In this document: positions 39,787-49,920 of the stretch, piece after piece
Numbering within the stretch: the first letter of the stretch is position 1
How the letters are laid out: each line of letters starts with the position of its first letter
Assembly: GCF_003046175.1 (NCBI RefSeq)
Contig: NZ_PZZM01000001.1
Location: 4,977,001 to 5,041,000, forward strand
Length of the DNA stretch: 64,000 nucleotides
Direction: 5' to 3'
Source: Bosea sp. 124
GTDB lineage: Bacteria > Pseudomonadota > Alphaproteobacteria > Rhizobiales > Beijerinckiaceae
Made by a program: the position numbers and the translations under genes
The notes under the pieces: model-generated
Database searches by the model: none
Told to the model about the DNA's origin: nothing
Seen by the model: only the letters and a program-made list of their open reading frames with translations

Positions 39787-41184
39787 GTGGCGAAACGCGG
39801 CCCGACCTACACCTGCCAGGCCTGCGGCGCGGTCTATCATCGCTGGCAAGGCAAATGCGACGCCTGCGGCACCTGGTCGTCGCTGTCCGAGGAGGCGCAG
39901 GCCGCGCCGGTTCCAGGCGCGCGCGGCGCCTCCGGTGGCAGGGCCAGGGGACGCGTCTTCGCCCTGGAGAGCCTGAAGGGCGACACGCTGGATGCGCCGC
40001 GCATCGTCTCCGGCATCGGCGAACTCGACCGCGTCACCGGCGGCGGTTTCGTGCCGGGCTCGGTGCTGCTGATCGGCGGCGATCCCGGCATCGGCAAGTC
40101 GACCCTGCTGATGCAGGCCTGCGCCGCACTCGCCTTGTCGGGCCGCCGCGTCGTCTATGTCTCGGGCGAAGAATCGACCGGGCAGGTGCGCCTGCGAGCC
40201 GAGCGCATGGGACTGGCGGACGCGCCGGTCGATCTCGCCGCCGAGACCAATGTCGAGGACATCATCGCGACGCTGGGCCAGGGCAACCGCCCTGCCCTCG
40301 TCGTGATCGATTCGATCCAGACGATGTGGTCGGGCGAGGTCGAGAGCGCGCCGGGCACCGTGACGCAGGTGCGTGGCTCAGCCCAGGCGTTGATCCGCTA
40401 TGCCAAGACCAGCGGCGCCTGCCTGATCCTGGTCGGCCATGTTACCAAGGACGGGCAGATCGCCGGGCCTCGCGTGGTCGAGCACATGGTCGATGCGGTG
40501 CTGTCGTTCGAAGGCGAAGGGGCGCACGCCTTCCGCATCCTGCGCGGGCAGAAGAACCGCTTCGGCGCGACCGACGAGATCGGCGTCTTCGAGATGACCG
40601 GCAAGGGCCTGTCCGAAGTCGGCAATCCCTCCGCACTGTTCCTGGCCGGCCGGGACCAGGCGGCGCCGGGCGCGGCCGTCTTCGCCGGCGTCGAGGGCAC
40701 GCGGCCGGTCCTGGTCGAGATCCAGGCGCTGGTTGCGCCGACCTCGCTCGGCACACCGCGCCGCGCCGTCGTCGGGTGGGAGAACAGCCGCCTCGCCATG
40801 GTACTGGCCGTGCTGGAAACGCATGGCGGCCTTCGCCTCGGGCAGCACGACGTCTATCTCAACGTCGCCGGCGGCCTGCGCGTGAACGAGCCGGCCGCCG
40901 ACCTCGCGGTCGCCGCCGCGCTGGTCTCCTCGCTCACCGGGGCGATCCTGCCGCCCGAATCGGTCTATTTCGGCGAGATCGCGCTGTCGGGGGCGATCCG
41001 CCCGGTCTCGGTCGCCGCCGCTCGGCTGCGCGAAGCCTCCAAACTCGGCTTCGAGGCGGCGCTGATGCCGTCCGGCGGAGCGGACGCCGGCGACGGCGGC
41101 GGCCTCAGCCTGAGGCGCTTCGGCCATGTCACGGAACTCGTTGCCGATATCGCCGCGCGTGCACCTCGCAGAGATGTGAAATGA
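39787..41184 (+). CDS. radA: DNA repair protein RadA/Sms
   Basis: RadA is a RecA-like branch-migration ATPase in recombinational repair. The 465-residue product has an N-terminal zinc finger with Cys 10, 13, 24 and 27, Walker A GGDPGIGKST near 97-106, the family KNRFG motif in GQKNRFGATDEIGVFEM and a C-terminal Lon-protease-like domain. The start is GTG at 39787, seven bases after the alr stop. Expressed with dnaB and alr. Confidence 0.95.
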   Translation: MAKRGPTYTCQACGAVYHRWQGKCDACGTWSSLSEEAQAAPVPGARGASGGRARGRVFALESLKGDTLDAPRIVSGIGELDRVTGGGFVPGSVLLIGGDPGIGKSTLLMQACAALALSGRRVVYVSGEESTGQVRLRAERMGLADAPVDLAAETNVEDIIATLGQGNRPALVVIDSIQTMWSGEVESAPGTVTQVRGSAQALIRYAKTSGACLILVGHVTKDGQIAGPRVVEHMVDAVLSFEGEGAHAFRILRGQKNRFGATDEIGVFEMTGKGLSEVGNPSALFLAGRDQAAPGAAVFAGVEGTRPVLVEIQALVAPTSLGTPRRAVVGWENSRLAMVLAVLETHGGLRLGQHDVYLNVAGGLRVNEPAADLAVAAALVSSLTGAILPPESVYFGEIALSGAIRPVSVAAARLREASKLGFEAALMPSGGADAGDGGGLSLRRFGHVTELVADIAARAPRRDVK

Positions 41185-41290
41185 CGGCGCCGCAATAGTG
41201 ACGCAGACGGCACGAACGCGTATAGCAAAGCCGATGCGGCCAGCCCATTTCTTGCAGGCCATTCCGAGACCATAACGAAGCGGCTCATCC

Positions 41291-41986
41291 ATGCCTGTGA
41301 CCATCCTCGATCTCGTCGTCATCGGCGTGGTTCTGATCTCGGCTTTGCTGGCAGCCGTGCGCGGTCTGACGCGCGAGGTGCTCGCGATCGCCTCCTGGGC
41401 GGCTGCGGCTGCGGTGGCCTGGGTGTTCCACCCGCAGGTACTGCCGATCCTGAAGCAGTACATTCCCAACGACACGATCGCGCTGATCGCCTCGATCGCC
41501 TCGCTCTTCCTGGTGACGCTGATCGTCGTCTCGCTGGTGACGGCGCGGATTTCCGACTTCGTGCTCGATTCGCGCATCGGCGCGCTCGACCGCACGCTCG
41601 GTTTCGTGTTCGGCGCGGGGCGAGGCGTGCTGCTCGCGGTGATCGGCTATCTCTTCTTCGCCGCCCTGATGGGCGACAAGAACATGCCGGCCTGGGCCAA
41701 GGACGCCAAGGCCAAGCCCATGCTCGAGGAAACCGGCCGGTCGCTGCTGGCGATGCTGCCGCAGGACGTCAACGCCGATTTCGTCAAGAAGCTGCTGAAG
41801 CCCAAGGCCGAGGGCGAGCCGACCGAGGCGCCGGCGGAAGAGCCGCGCCAGCCCGCGACGCCAGGAACGCCCTCTGGCACCGACCCGCAGCGCCGCACCG
41901 AAGTGCCCAATGCCGCCGACCGGCAGGCGCTGCAGCGCGCCATCGACGCCACTCGCCCGACGACGCCTGCCCCAACCCGTCCCTAA
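41291..41986 (+). CDS. cvpA: CvpA family membrane protein
   Basis: CvpA proteins are inner-membrane proteins first linked to colicin V production; their biochemical role is unclear. The 231-residue product has four hydrophobic helices in residues 1-120 (TILDLVVIGVVLISALLAAV and others) and a Pro/Ala-rich hydrophilic tail from about residue 170. Position before purF is conserved across proteobacteria. It starts 106 bases after radA. Confidence 0.88.
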   Translation: MPVTILDLVVIGVVLISALLAAVRGLTREVLAIASWAAAAAVAWVFHPQVLPILKQYIPNDTIALIASIASLFLVTLIVVSLVTARISDFVLDSRIGALDRTLGFVFGAGRGVLLAVIGYLFFAALMGDKNMPAWAKDAKAKPMLEETGRSLLAMLPQDVNADFVKKLLKPKAEGEPTEAPAEEPRQPATPGTPSGTDPQRRTEVPNAADRQALQRAIDATRPTTPAPTRP

Positions 41987-42030
41987 TTTGCGCGTAAAGA
42001 CCCATCGTCCGAGCCGCATGGAGCCTTTGT

Positions 42031-43518
42031 ATGATCTCGAAACCCGAGACTGAGGCCGCCGAGACCGAGGCCGCTTTCGATCCCAACGCCGACAGGCTGC
42101 GGGAGGAATGCGGCGTGTTCGGCATCTTCGGCCATGCCGATGCCGCGGCGCTGACCGCGCTTGGCCTGCATGCTCTGCAGCATCGCGGCCAGGAGGCGGC
42201 GGGCATCGTCGCCTTCGACGGCACGCGCTTCCATTCGGAGCGCCGGCTAGGCCTCGTCGGCGACGCCTTCTCGGAAGCCTCGGTGATCGAGAAGCTGAAA
42301 GGTGCGCAGGCCGTCGGCCATGTGCGCTACTCGACCACGGGCGAGACGATCCTGCGCAACGTCCAGCCGCTCTTCGCCGAACTGCATGGCGGCGGCTTTG
42401 CCGTTGCCCATAACGGCAACCTGACCAACGGGCTGACGCTCAGGCGCAACCTCGTCCGCGACGGCGCGATCTACCAGTCGACCTCGGATACCGAGGTGCT
42501 GCTGCATCTCGTCGCGCGCAGCCGCAAGCCGCGCTTCATCGAGCGCTTCGTCGAGGCGATCCGCCAGATCGAGGGCGCCTATGCCTTCGTCGGCATCACC
42601 AACAAGAAGCTGATCGGCGTCCGCGACCCGCTCGGCATCCGGCCGCTGGTGCTGGGCGAGCTTGACGGTGCGCCCATCCTGACCTCGGAAACCTGCGCGC
42701 TCGACATCATCGGCGCGAAGTTCATCCGCGAGGTCGAGAACGGCGAGGTCGTGGTGATCTCGGAGGACGGCATCGAGAGCCACAAGCCCTTCCCGGCCGT
42801 GCCCGAACGGCCCTGCATCTTCGAGTACATCTATTTCGCCCGGCCGGATTCGATCGTGAAGGGCCGCAGCATCTATGAGCGCCGCAAGGCGATGGGCGCG
42901 CAGTTGTCGCTAGAAGCGCCGGCCAGTGCCGACGTGATCGTGCCCGTGCCTGATTCCGGCGTGCCGGCGGCGCTCGGCTTCGCGCAGGCGAGCGGCATCC
43001 CCTTCGAACTCGGCATCATCCGCAACCACTATGTCGGGCGCACCTTCATCGAGCCGACGCAGAAGGTCCGCGAACTGGGCGTGCGCCTGAAGCACTCGGC
43101 CAACCGCTCGGTCGTCGAGGGCAAGAGCATCGTGCTGGTCGATGATTCGATCGTGCGCGGCACGACCTCGCTCAAGATCGTGAAGATGATGCGCGAGGCC
43201 GGCGCCCGCGAGGTGCATTTCCGCATCTCCTCGCCGCCGATCACCCATCCGGACTATTACGGCATCGACACCCCCGACCGCGAGAAGCTGCTCGCCGCGA
43301 CGCATTCCCTCGAGGAGATGCGCCAGTTCGTCGGTGCCGATTCGCTGGCCTTCCTCTCGGTCGACGGGCTCTACCGCGCCATGGGTCATGAGCGCCGCGA
43401 CCCCGTCCGGCCGCAGTTCACCGACCATTGCTTCACCGGCGATTACCCGACCTCGCTGACCGACGTGATCGGCGAGAGCGCCAAGCAGCAGATCTCGCTT
43501 CTTGCCGAAGCCGGCTGA
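42031..43518 (+). CDS. purF: Amidophosphoribosyltransferase
   Basis: PurF makes phosphoribosylamine from PRPP and glutamine, the first step of purine synthesis. The 495-residue product has a 26-residue propeptide before the nucleophile Cys27 ([15 protein letters not shown]), the glutaminase motif [12 protein letters not shown] and the PRPP-binding loop [14 protein letters not shown] near 366-379. A GGAG ribosome site lies six bases before ATG 42031. No purine riboswitch or PurR-like operator was recognised upstream. Confidence 0.96.
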   Translation: MISKPETEAAETEAAFDPNADRLREECGVFGIFGHADAAALTALGLHALQHRGQEAAGIVAFDGTRFHSERRLGLVGDAFSEASVIEKLKGAQAVGHVRYSTTGETILRNVQPLFAELHGGGFAVAHNGNLTNGLTLRRNLVRDGAIYQSTSDTEVLLHLVARSRKPRFIERFVEAIRQIEGAYAFVGITNKKLIGVRDPLGIRPLVLGELDGAPILTSETCALDIIGAKFIREVENGEVVVISEDGIESHKPFPAVPERPCIFEYIYFARPDSIVKGRSIYERRKAMGAQLSLEAPASADVIVPVPDSGVPAALGFAQASGIPFELGIIRNHYVGRTFIEPTQKVRELGVRLKHSANRSVVEGKSIVLVDDSIVRGTTSLKIVKMMREAGAREVHFRISSPPITHPDYYGIDTPDREKLLAATHSLEEMRQFVGADSLAFLSVDGLYRAMGHERRDPVRPQFTDHCFTGDYPTSLTDVIGESAKQQISLLAEAG

Positions 43519-43533
43519 ATCTCAGGGATATCC

Positions 43534-44274
43534 ATGACCAAGCCTCTGGAAGGGCGCGTCGCGCTCGTCACCGGCGCCTCGCGCGGCATCGGACGGGCGG
43601 CGGCGCTCGCCTTCGCGGATGCCGGGGCCCATGTCGTCGCGCTCGCCCGCACCAGCGGCGCGCTCGAGGAACTCGACGACGAGATCCGCGCCATCGGCGG
43701 CACCGCGACGCTGGTTCCGCTCGATCTCGGCGATGCCGCCGGGATCGAGAAGCTCGGCCCTGCCCTGCTTCAGCGTTGGGGCAAGCTCGACATCCTGCTG
43801 GCCAATGCCGGCATCCTCGGCCCGCTGTCGCCGCTGACCCACGCCTCGCCCAAGGAGTGGGCCAAGGTGTTCGACACCAATGTCACGGCCAACTGGCGCC
43901 TGCTGAAATCGGTCGAGCCGGCGCTGCAGGCGTCCGATGCCGGCCGCGTCATTCTGATGTCGTCGGGCGCGGCGCATAAGTGCCTGGCCTATTGGGGGCC
44001 CTATTCGATCTCCAAGGCCGCCGTCGAGGCGATGGGCCGGACCTATGCCGCCGAGACCGTGACGACCCCTCTGAAGGTGATGATGGTCAATCCCGGGCCG
44101 TTGCGCACGCGCATGCGGGCCGAGGCGATGCCTGGCGAAGACCCGCTGACGCTGAAGACGCCGGAGGACCTGGCGCCGCATCTGGTCGCGATCGCCTCGC
44201 CGGACTGGGCGGAGACCGGCAAGATCTTCGACTTCCCGCAGGGCAAGGTGCTGGCGCCGCAGATGCCGGCGTGA
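43534..44274 (+). CDS. SDR family oxidoreductase
   Basis: It is a short-chain dehydrogenase/reductase of unknown substrate. The 246-residue product has the cofactor motif VTGASRGIGRAAALAFADAG, LLANAGILGPLSPL, and the catalytic Ser in ILMSSGAAHK with Tyr-x-x-x-Lys in YSISKAAVEAMG. It begins 15 bases after purF and is the last gene of the dnaB-purF string, a position conserved in rhizobia. Palindromic repeats follow its stop. Confidence 0.9.
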   Translation: MTKPLEGRVALVTGASRGIGRAAALAFADAGAHVVALARTSGALEELDDEIRAIGGTATLVPLDLGDAAGIEKLGPALLQRWGKLDILLANAGILGPLSPLTHASPKEWAKVFDTNVTANWRLLKSVEPALQASDAGRVILMSSGAAHKCLAYWGPYSISKAAVEAMGRTYAAETVTTPLKVMMVNPGPLRTRMRAEAMPGEDPLTLKTPEDLAPHLVAIASPDWAETGKIFDFPQGKVLAPQMPA

Positions 44275-44282
44275 CAGCCGTC

Positions 44283-44305
44283 ATGGTCGGCTTTGAGCCG
44301 ACCAT
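44283..44305. repeat. Perfect 10-bp hairpin after the SDR gene
   Basis: atggtcggct and agccgaccat pair over ten bases around the loop TTG. It begins 8 bases after the SDR stop codon. There is no T run. It lies beside the exact repeat at 44330-44359 and may act with it as a 3'-end barrier between convergent transcripts. Confidence 0.6.
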
Positions 44306-44329
44306 CTCCGGACGAGAATGCTCCCGCAA

Positions 44330-44359
44330 GAGATGCTCGGGTCAGGCCCGAGCATGACG
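44330..44359. repeat. Palindromic intergenic repeat, copy 1
   Basis: The 30-base segment holds atgctcggg and cccgagcat around loop TCAGG, a perfect 9-bp stem. The same 30 bases occur without change at 53776-53805. It sits in the convergent gap between the SDR gene and der. Confidence 0.8.
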
Positions 44360-44366
44360 CTGCGCC

Positions 44367-45791
44367 TCACCCGGCGCGCTTGTTCTTGTCGTAAGGGTTG
44401 TCTCCGCCGCGCGTGTGTAGGCGGATCGGCGTGCCCGGCAGTTCGAAGGCCTCGCGCAGATTATTGACCAGGTAGCGGGTGTAGGACACCGGCAGATGGT
44501 CGAGCTGGTTGCCAAACAGCGCGAAGGTCGGCGGGCGGGCCTTGGCCTGGGTCATGTAGCGGATCTTGATGCGCCGGCCGGCGACGGCCGGAGGCGGATG
44601 GGCCGAGAGCACGCCTTCGAGCCAGCGGTTGATCTTCGCCGTCGAGACGCGGCGGTTCCAGACGTCATAGGCGCCGAAGACCGCCTGCATCAAACGGTCG
44701 ATGCCCTCCCCGGCGAGCCCCGAGAGCGGCACGATCGGCACGCCGCGCACCTGCGCCAGAAGATGCCCCGCCTTTTCCTTCAGCTCGGCCAGAAGGCCGT
44801 TCTTGTCGGCAACGAGGTCCCACTTGTTCAGGCCGATGACGACGCAACGGCCCTCGCGCTCGGTCAGATCGACCAGCGTCAGGTCCTGCTTCTCGAAGGG
44901 AATGGTCGAGTCGAGCAGAACGACGACGACCTCGGCAAAGCGGATCGCGCGCAGCGCATCCTGCACCGACATCTTCTCGAGCTTCTCCTCGATGCGGGCG
45001 CGCTTGCGCATGCCCGCCGTGTCGAAGAGCTTCACGGGGCGCCCGCGCCATTCGTAGTCGACCGAGATCGTGTCACGCGTGATGCCGGCCTCTGGGCCGG
45101 TCAGCAGGCGTTCCTCGCCGATCATGCGGTTGACCAGCGTCGACTTACCGGCGTTGGGGCGGCCGATGATGGTGACGCGCAGCGGCTTGTCCGGGTCGTT
45201 GTACTCGTCGTCCTCGTCGCCGGTGACAGCGGCGGGCGCATCGACCCATTTCTTGTCGCCATAGCTCTCGTCGAAGGCTTCCTCCTCCTCCGGCTCGACA
45301 TCGACGTAAGGGGCGAGCGCCTCCAGCAGATCCGAGGTGCCCTCGCCATGCTCGGCGGAGAACGGCACCGGGTCACCCAAGCCCAGCGCATAGGATTCGA
45401 AAATGCCGTCGAGGCCCTTCCTTCCTTCGGCCTTGTTGGCGAGCAGGATCACGGGCTTGCCGGATTTGCGCACGAGATCGGCGAAGGGCTGGTCCATCGG
45501 CGTCAGGCCGAGCCTGGCGTCGATCATGAACAGGATGACGTCGGCCTGGCCGATGGCGGTCTCGGTCTGGGCCCGCATGCGGCCGGCGAGCGAGGCCGGA
45601 TCGGCCTCCTCCAGCCCGGCCGTATCGATGATGTTGAAGCGCAAATGGCCGAGCGAGGCCTCGCCCTCGCGCCGGTCGCGCGTCACGCCCGGCCGGTCGT
45701 CGACGAGCGCGAGCTTCTTGCCGACGAGCCGGTTGAACAGCGTCGACTTGCCGACATTGGGGCGGCCGATGATGGCGACGGTGGCAGTCAT
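44367..45791 (-). CDS. der: Ribosome-associated GTPase Der (EngA)
   Basis: Der is a tandem GTPase needed for 50S maturation. The 474-residue product has G domain one ([17 protein letters not shown], residues 8-24; [13 protein letters not shown]), an acidic linker of about 30 residues ([16 protein letters not shown]), G domain two ([17 protein letters not shown] near 210; DTAGMRK; NKWDLV) and a C-terminal KH-like domain. The YfgM-like gene lies upstream, with a repeat-bearing gap between. Confidence 0.96.
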   Translation of the reverse strand: MTATVAIIGRPNVGKSTLFNRLVGKKLALVDDRPGVTRDRREGEASLGHLRFNIIDTAGLEEADPASLAGRMRAQTETAIGQADVILFMIDARLGLTPMDQPFADLVRKSGKPVILLANKAEGRKGLDGIFESYALGLGDPVPFSAEHGEGTSDLLEALAPYVDVEPEEEEAFDESYGDKKWVDAPAAVTGDEDDEYNDPDKPLRVTIIGRPNAGKSTLVNRMIGEERLLTGPEAGITRDTISVDYEWRGRPVKLFDTAGMRKRARIEEKLEKMSVQDALRAIRFAEVVVVLLDSTIPFEKQDLTLVDLTEREGRCVVIGLNKWDLVADKNGLLAELKEKAGHLLAQVRGVPIVPLSGLAGEGIDRLMQAVFGAYDVWNRRVSTAKINRWLEGVLSAHPPPAVAGRRIKIRYMTQAKARPPTFALFGNQLDHLPVSYTRYLVNNLREAFELPGTPIRLHTRGGDNPYDKNKRAG

Positions 45792-45895
45792 GGCAGTTCA
45801 GATAATCCTGTTTCGCCGGCGCGGCACGACATGGGTCGAACCATCAAGACGATAAAAACGAACCGTCGTTCCGGACAAGCGGCAAAGCCGCGCCG

Positions 45896-45975
45896 ATCCG
45901 GAATCCATGCCGGAACGCTGTTCGGAGAGGCTCAGGCATGGATCCCGGGTCGACCTGCGGCCGGCCGGGATGACG
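45896..45975. repeat. Compound palindromic intergenic repeat
   Basis: Two nested stems are visible: atccatgcc / ggcatggat (45903-45911 and 45935-45943) and atcccgg / ccgggat (45942-45948 and 45965-45971), ending gggatgacg. This looks like a REP-type intergenic element. It fills most of the der / YfgM-like gap, where relatives often carry bamB. Confidence 0.65.
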
Positions 45976-45990
45976 TTCGTCGAATAAAAC

Positions 45991-46653
45991 TCAGTTCCTG
46001 GTCTCGACCGGACCGCCCCGCACCAAAGCAAGGTAGAGTTCCGTGCGCTGGCGCAACACGGCGGGCGATTGCGGATCGGTGACGATGGCATCGAACCAGC
46101 GGCCGGCATCCTCGAAGAGATTGGCCTTGAGCGCGGCGATGCCGAGGAACTCGCGGGCCGAATGGCGCCAGACGCCCTGTGGCGTCGCCAACGGCTCCAG
46201 CGCCGTCCGGAGCTCGGCATAGGGCATGAGGTCGACGCGCAGCATGCCGGCACGCAGCCGGGCGAGATCGCGGTAGAGCTGCGCCAGCGAGCCGTCATTG
46301 GCGAGCGCGTCGAAAGCGGTCGCGCCGGCCGCCGCATCGCGCTTGGCCGTCTCGGCGGCAAGGCGGAAGCGGGCGATCTGGCGATAGCCGGCAGGCGCAC
46401 TCGCGGCGAGTTCGCCCAGAATCGTCTCGGCTTCGGTGCCGTTGCCGTCGCGCGAGGCCTTCAGCGCCGCTTCGAGGCGTGCGCCGACGAGCTGCGAAGC
46501 CTGCTGCTCGCGATGCAGCCAGAACTGCCAGCCGGCGACAGACAGCACCGCCAGCACGGCCAGCCCGGTGACGAGCCAGCCATATTTCTTCCAGAGCTCC
46601 GCCGCCTTGTCGCGGCGGACTTCCTCATCGATCTCGCGAAAAATATCGGCCAT
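45991..46653 (-). CDS. YfgM-like membrane-anchored TPR protein
   Basis: The 220-residue product has a short cytoplasmic N-terminus (MADIFREIDEEVRRDKAAEL), one transmembrane helix (WLVTGLAVLAVLSVAGWQFW, residues 26-45) and a periplasmic TPR-like helical domain. This is the layout of YfgM, an ancillary subunit of the SecYEG translocon with a periplasmic chaperone role. Its position upstream of der matches the E. coli yfgM-bamB-der order, but bamB is not present here. Confidence 0.82.
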   Translation of the reverse strand: MADIFREIDEEVRRDKAAELWKKYGWLVTGLAVLAVLSVAGWQFWLHREQQASQLVGARLEAALKASRDGNGTEAETILGELAASAPAGYRQIARFRLAAETAKRDAAAGATAFDALANDGSLAQLYRDLARLRAGMLRVDLMPYAELRTALEPLATPQGVWRHSAREFLGIAALKANLFEDAGRWFDAIVTDPQSPAVLRQRTELYLALVRGGPVETRN

Positions 46654-46766
46654 GGTCCGTCAGAATTCCTGTGTGGTGGTGCCGGGTAGCATTTTCACCA
46701 CGCGAAGGCGAGCCGGAACACGATTTTCCTCGCCGCGCAGCGCCGCGTTCGGACCCTCGGGATGGA

Positions 46767-47870
46767 TCAGCGTGCCGCGGGGCCTGCCGCCGCCCGATAC
46801 AGCAGGCTGCCGTCCCCATAGGAGTAGAAGCGGTAGCCCCCGGCGATGGCGTGCGCGTAGGCGCGCTGCATCAAGTCGAGCCCGCAGAAGGCCGAGACGA
46901 GCATGAACAGCGTCGAGCGTGGCAGGTGGAAATTCGTCAGCAGCAGGTCGACCGCGCGGAAGCGGTAGCCCGGCGTGATGAAGATGGCCGTGTCTCCCGA
47001 GAACGGCGCGATGACGCCATCCTCGCCCGTCGCGCTTTCGAGCAGGCGCAGCGAGGTGGTCCCGACCGCGACGATGCGCCCGCCTTTCGCCCTGACCGCA
47101 TTCAGCGCCGCCGCCGTCTCGGTCGAGACGCTGCCCCATTCGGCATGCATGCGATGTTCGTCGGTGTCGTCCGCCTTGACCGGCAGGAAGGTGCCGGCGC
47201 CGACATGGAGCGTGACCAGGTGGCGCGAGACGCCGCGTGCCTCCAGCGCCGCGACGAGACCGGGCGTGAAATGCAGGCCGGCGGTGGGCGCCGCGACCGC
47301 CCCATCGGAGCGGGCGTGCATGGTCTGGTAGTCGCGGGCATCCGCCTCATCGGTCGGGCGCTTGCCGGCGATGTAGGGCGGCAGCGGCAATTCGCCGAAG
47401 CGCGCGATGGCGTCGTCGAGATAGGCACCGCCGAGGGCAAAACGCAGCTCGACCTCGCCGCCTTCGTCCTTCGCGACAACTTCAGCCTGCAAGCGGCCGA
47501 GCTCGCAGACGATTGCCTCGGAATCATCGCCGAAGGTGATCGTCTCGCCGAGCGCGAGCTTCTTGGCAGGCCTCGCAAAAGCGCGCCAGCGATCCGCCGC
47601 CTCGCGCTTGTGCAGCATGATCTCGACGCGGGCAGCAGAGTCCCCGCGCCAGCGGCGACCGTAGAGCCGCGAGGGGATGACGCGCGTGTCGTTGAGAACG
47701 AGCGCGTCGCCGGGTTCGAGCAGCGAGACGAGGTCGCGGATGCCGCGATCCTCGAAAGACTCTGGCGCATCCGGCCTGACGACGAGCAGACGCGCCGCAT
47801 CGCGCGGGCTCGCAGGCCTCAGCGCGATGCGGTCTTCGGGGAGGTCGAAATCAAAGAGCCCGACATCCAC
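46767..47870 (-). CDS. queA: tRNA preQ1(34) S-adenosylmethionine ribosyltransferase-isomerase
   Basis: QueA transfers and rearranges the ribosyl group of SAM onto preQ1 in tRNA during queuosine synthesis. The 367-residue product shows the family segments [47 protein letters not shown] and [12 protein letters not shown]-like [15 protein letters not shown]. It follows a cyclophilin gene by eight bases. The usual next gene tgt is not present in this window. Confidence 0.96.
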   Translation of the reverse strand: MDVGLFDFDLPEDRIALRPASPRDAARLLVVRPDAPESFEDRGIRDLVSLLEPGDALVLNDTRVIPSRLYGRRWRGDSAARVEIMLHKREAADRWRAFARPAKKLALGETITFGDDSEAIVCELGRLQAEVVAKDEGGEVELRFALGGAYLDDAIARFGELPLPPYIAGKRPTDEADARDYQTMHARSDGAVAAPTAGLHFTPGLVAALEARGVSRHLVTLHVGAGTFLPVKADDTDEHRMHAEWGSVSTETAAALNAVRAKGGRIVAVGTTSLRLLESATGEDGVIAPFSGDTAIFITPGYRFRAVDLLLTNFHLPRSTLFMLVSAFCGLDLMQRAYAHAIAGGYRFYSYGDGSLLYRAAAGPAAR

Positions 47871-47878
47871 GGTGGGGC

Positions 47879-48349
47879 TCAGGCCGCGTCGGCCATCACC
47901 TTCATCGAGACAATCGAATCGGGATCGCGCACCGGCTCACCGCGCTTGATCGTGTCGACGATCTCCATGCCTTCTACGACCTGCCCCCAAGCGGTGTACT
48001 GCTTGTCGAGGAAGCGGGCGTCCTCGAAGACGATGAAGAACTGGCTGTTGGCCGAGTTCGGGTTCTGCGAGCGAGCCATCGAGCAGACACCGCGGACATG
48101 CGGCTCGGCGTTGAACTCCTGCGCCAGGTCTGGCAGGTCCGAACCGCCGGTGCCGGTGCCATGCGGGCAGCCGACCTGGGCCATGAAGCCGTCGATGACA
48201 CGGTGGAAGACGATGCCGTCATAGAAGCCCTTGCGAGCGAGCGTCTTCAGGCGCTCGACATGGTTCGGGGCGAGATCGGGACGCAGCTTGATCACCACCT
48301 TGCCCTTGGTGGTCTCCATGACGAGGGTGTTCTCGGGATCGAGGGACAT
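47879..48349 (-). CDS. Cytoplasmic cyclophilin-type peptidyl-prolyl isomerase
   Basis: It catalyses cis-trans isomerisation of prolyl bonds. The 156-residue product has no signal peptide and carries [56 protein letters not shown] and the Trp in [12 protein letters not shown]. It shares one base with the end of the upstream gene (position 48349) and precedes queA, so it is cotranscribed with both. Confidence 0.94.
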   Translation of the reverse strand: MSLDPENTLVMETTKGKVVIKLRPDLAPNHVERLKTLARKGFYDGIVFHRVIDGFMAQVGCPHGTGTGGSDLPDLAQEFNAEPHVRGVCSMARSQNPNSANSQFFIVFEDARFLDKQYTAWGQVVEGMEIVDTIKRGEPVRDPDSIVSMKVMADAA

Positions 48350-49005
48350 CAGATCGGCCTTTCGTTGGACGGCGCGCGGCCGTGGAAGCGGATGGACAAA
48401 GGTCGCCCCGCGATAGCCGCTCCAAGCGGCGGGGACAACCTCATTGGTGTGCAGCCGCGAACGGCAGCGATCACCGATTCGGTGAAGCGCTGGCGCAGTT
48501 CGGCATCGGTCTGCCTGGTTTCCCAGGTCACGCGGGGCTGGCCGAACAGCGAGCCGTCACGGCGCAGGCTGAAGCGGACGGTCGCCATCGCGCCGGCATC
48601 GGGCCCCTCGATCGCGGGTGGAGTCCAGCAGCGGCGCAAGGCCGGGGCGATATCGGCGAGGCGATCAAGTGCCTCGCCGTCGAACGACTTGGTGGCGGGC
48701 TCGATCACGCCGATGACGCCGATCTCGCCACTGCCCGAGCGCTGCGGGGGCCGGCGGCTGCGCTCGCCGCCTCCCGGCAGGTCAGCATCGCCGCCGAAAC
48801 GGCCGCCGACGCCCGGCAAATAACGCTGCCCCGACGGTGGCGGCAACACCGGGTTCTGCGAACCGGACCGTGGCGGCAGGACCGGGTTCTGGAAGCCGGA
48901 TGGCGGCGGCAGGCCGAAATCGGTCGTGCCCTGCGCACGAGCGCCCGTCATCGCCGCAAGCAGTGCGGCCGCCATGACGGAAAGCGCCCATGCGCGCAAC
49001 ATCAC
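48349..49005 (-). CDS. Secreted proline-rich protein with TonB/TolA-like C-terminus
   Basis: The 218-residue product has a signal peptide ending at GARAQG (about residue 25), a Pro/Ser region with repeated LPPPSG-type and QNPVLPP units (residues 32-60), and a C-terminal domain (about 115-210) with two cysteines in RRCWTPP and RGCTPMRL. The strand pattern MATVRFSLRRDGSLFGQPRV resembles TonB_C/TolA C-terminal folds. It has no membrane anchor apart from the signal. It lies between two cyclophilin genes with one-base overlap to the second. Function is unknown. Confidence 0.75.
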   Translation of the reverse strand: MMLRAWALSVMAAALLAAMTGARAQGTTDFGLPPPSGFQNPVLPPRSGSQNPVLPPPSGQRYLPGVGGRFGGDADLPGGGERSRRPPQRSGSGEIGVIGVIEPATKSFDGEALDRLADIAPALRRCWTPPAIEGPDAGAMATVRFSLRRDGSLFGQPRVTWETRQTDAELRQRFTESVIAAVRGCTPMRLSPPLGAAIAGRPLSIRFHGRAPSNERPI

Positions 49006-49033
49006 CCTGCCCCTCTCGACCCGCCTCGCAAGC

Positions 49034-49588
49034 TTACTTCACGTCGGACTGAAGCCGCATGCGCACGATCTTGTCGGGGCCCGAGACCTGGCCGCTGCCG
49101 GCCGCGCCCTTCTTGATCTTGCGCACCGCTTCCATGCCCGAGACGACCTCTCCGAAGAGCGTGTACTGGCCGGTCAGCGAGCCGCAGCCTTCAAAGCAGA
49201 TGAAGAACTGCGAATTGCCGGAATCGGGCGATTGCGAGCGGGCCATGCCGACCGAGCCGACCTTGTAGGGGGTCGGGGTGAACTCGGCCTTGATGTTCGG
49301 CAGGTCGGAACCTCCCGTGCCGGTGCCCGTCGGATCGCCGGTCTGGGCCATGAAGCCGTCGATGACGCGGTGGAAGACGATGCCGTCATAGAAGCCGCGC
49401 TTGGTCAGCGCCTTGATCTGCGCGACATGCTTGGGCGCGAGATCGGGCCGCAGCCGGATCGTCACGGGGCCATCCTTGGTTTCCAGAACCAGCGTGTTGG
49501 CCGGGTCCGGCGCCTGCGCCTGTGCGGGCATCTGGGCCAGGCCGAGCGACGCCAGGACGGTAAGGGTAGCGAGCGAGCTGCGCAGCAT
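49034..49588 (-). CDS. Periplasmic cyclophilin-type peptidyl-prolyl isomerase
   Basis: It is a paralogue of the isomerase at 47879-48349 but has a signal peptide (MLRSSLATLTVLASLG through AQAQ), so it acts in the periplasm. Core motifs are [36 protein letters not shown] and MARSQSPDSGNSQFFICFEG. The ATG at 49588 is chosen because GGAG lies eight bases before it and the signal starts there; a longer GTG frame from 49804 is unconserved. It heads the ppi-TonB-like-ppi-queA unit. Confidence 0.94.
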   Translation of the reverse strand: MLRSSLATLTVLASLGLAQMPAQAQAPDPANTLVLETKDGPVTIRLRPDLAPKHVAQIKALTKRGFYDGIVFHRVIDGFMAQTGDPTGTGTGGSDLPNIKAEFTPTPYKVGSVGMARSQSPDSGNSQFFICFEGCGSLTGQYTLFGEVVSGMEAVRKIKKGAAGSGQVSGPDKIVRMRLQSDVK

Positions 49589-49699
49589 TGTCATCTCCAT
49601 GGCCGCCGACGATCCGGCGGGAGTCTTGTCATCGCGGGTCCTAGCGGCATCCTTTGACCGGAACAAGGCGCCCCAGGCCGCCGAATCGCACGATGTTGC

Positions 49700-49715
49700 A
49701 CTGCACAAGTGCAGT
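49700..49715. promoter_or_regulatory. Perfect palindrome upstream of the periplasmic isomerase gene
   Basis: actgcacaagtgcagt is a perfect 7-bp inverted repeat with a two-base centre, about 112 bases upstream of the isomerase start. The short spacer favours an operator over an RNA hairpin. No matching regulator is encoded nearby. Confidence 0.45.
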
Positions 49716-49920
49716 TGAGAATAATTTTGCAAAAAGATCAGGCTAGGCATGCCTAAAGTGATGACAGAGCTGTCGCAATCGGTTATCAAACCCTTGCTGG
49801 ACACGCTTTGCTGGACGAAGCGCCGCGGACCAGGTCTCGGGAGGACAAACGCCCGCCTAGTATACGAGTCGCACGCAACCAGACGCGCGCCGTTACTGCG
49901 GTAAAAACAGACTTAAAGAA

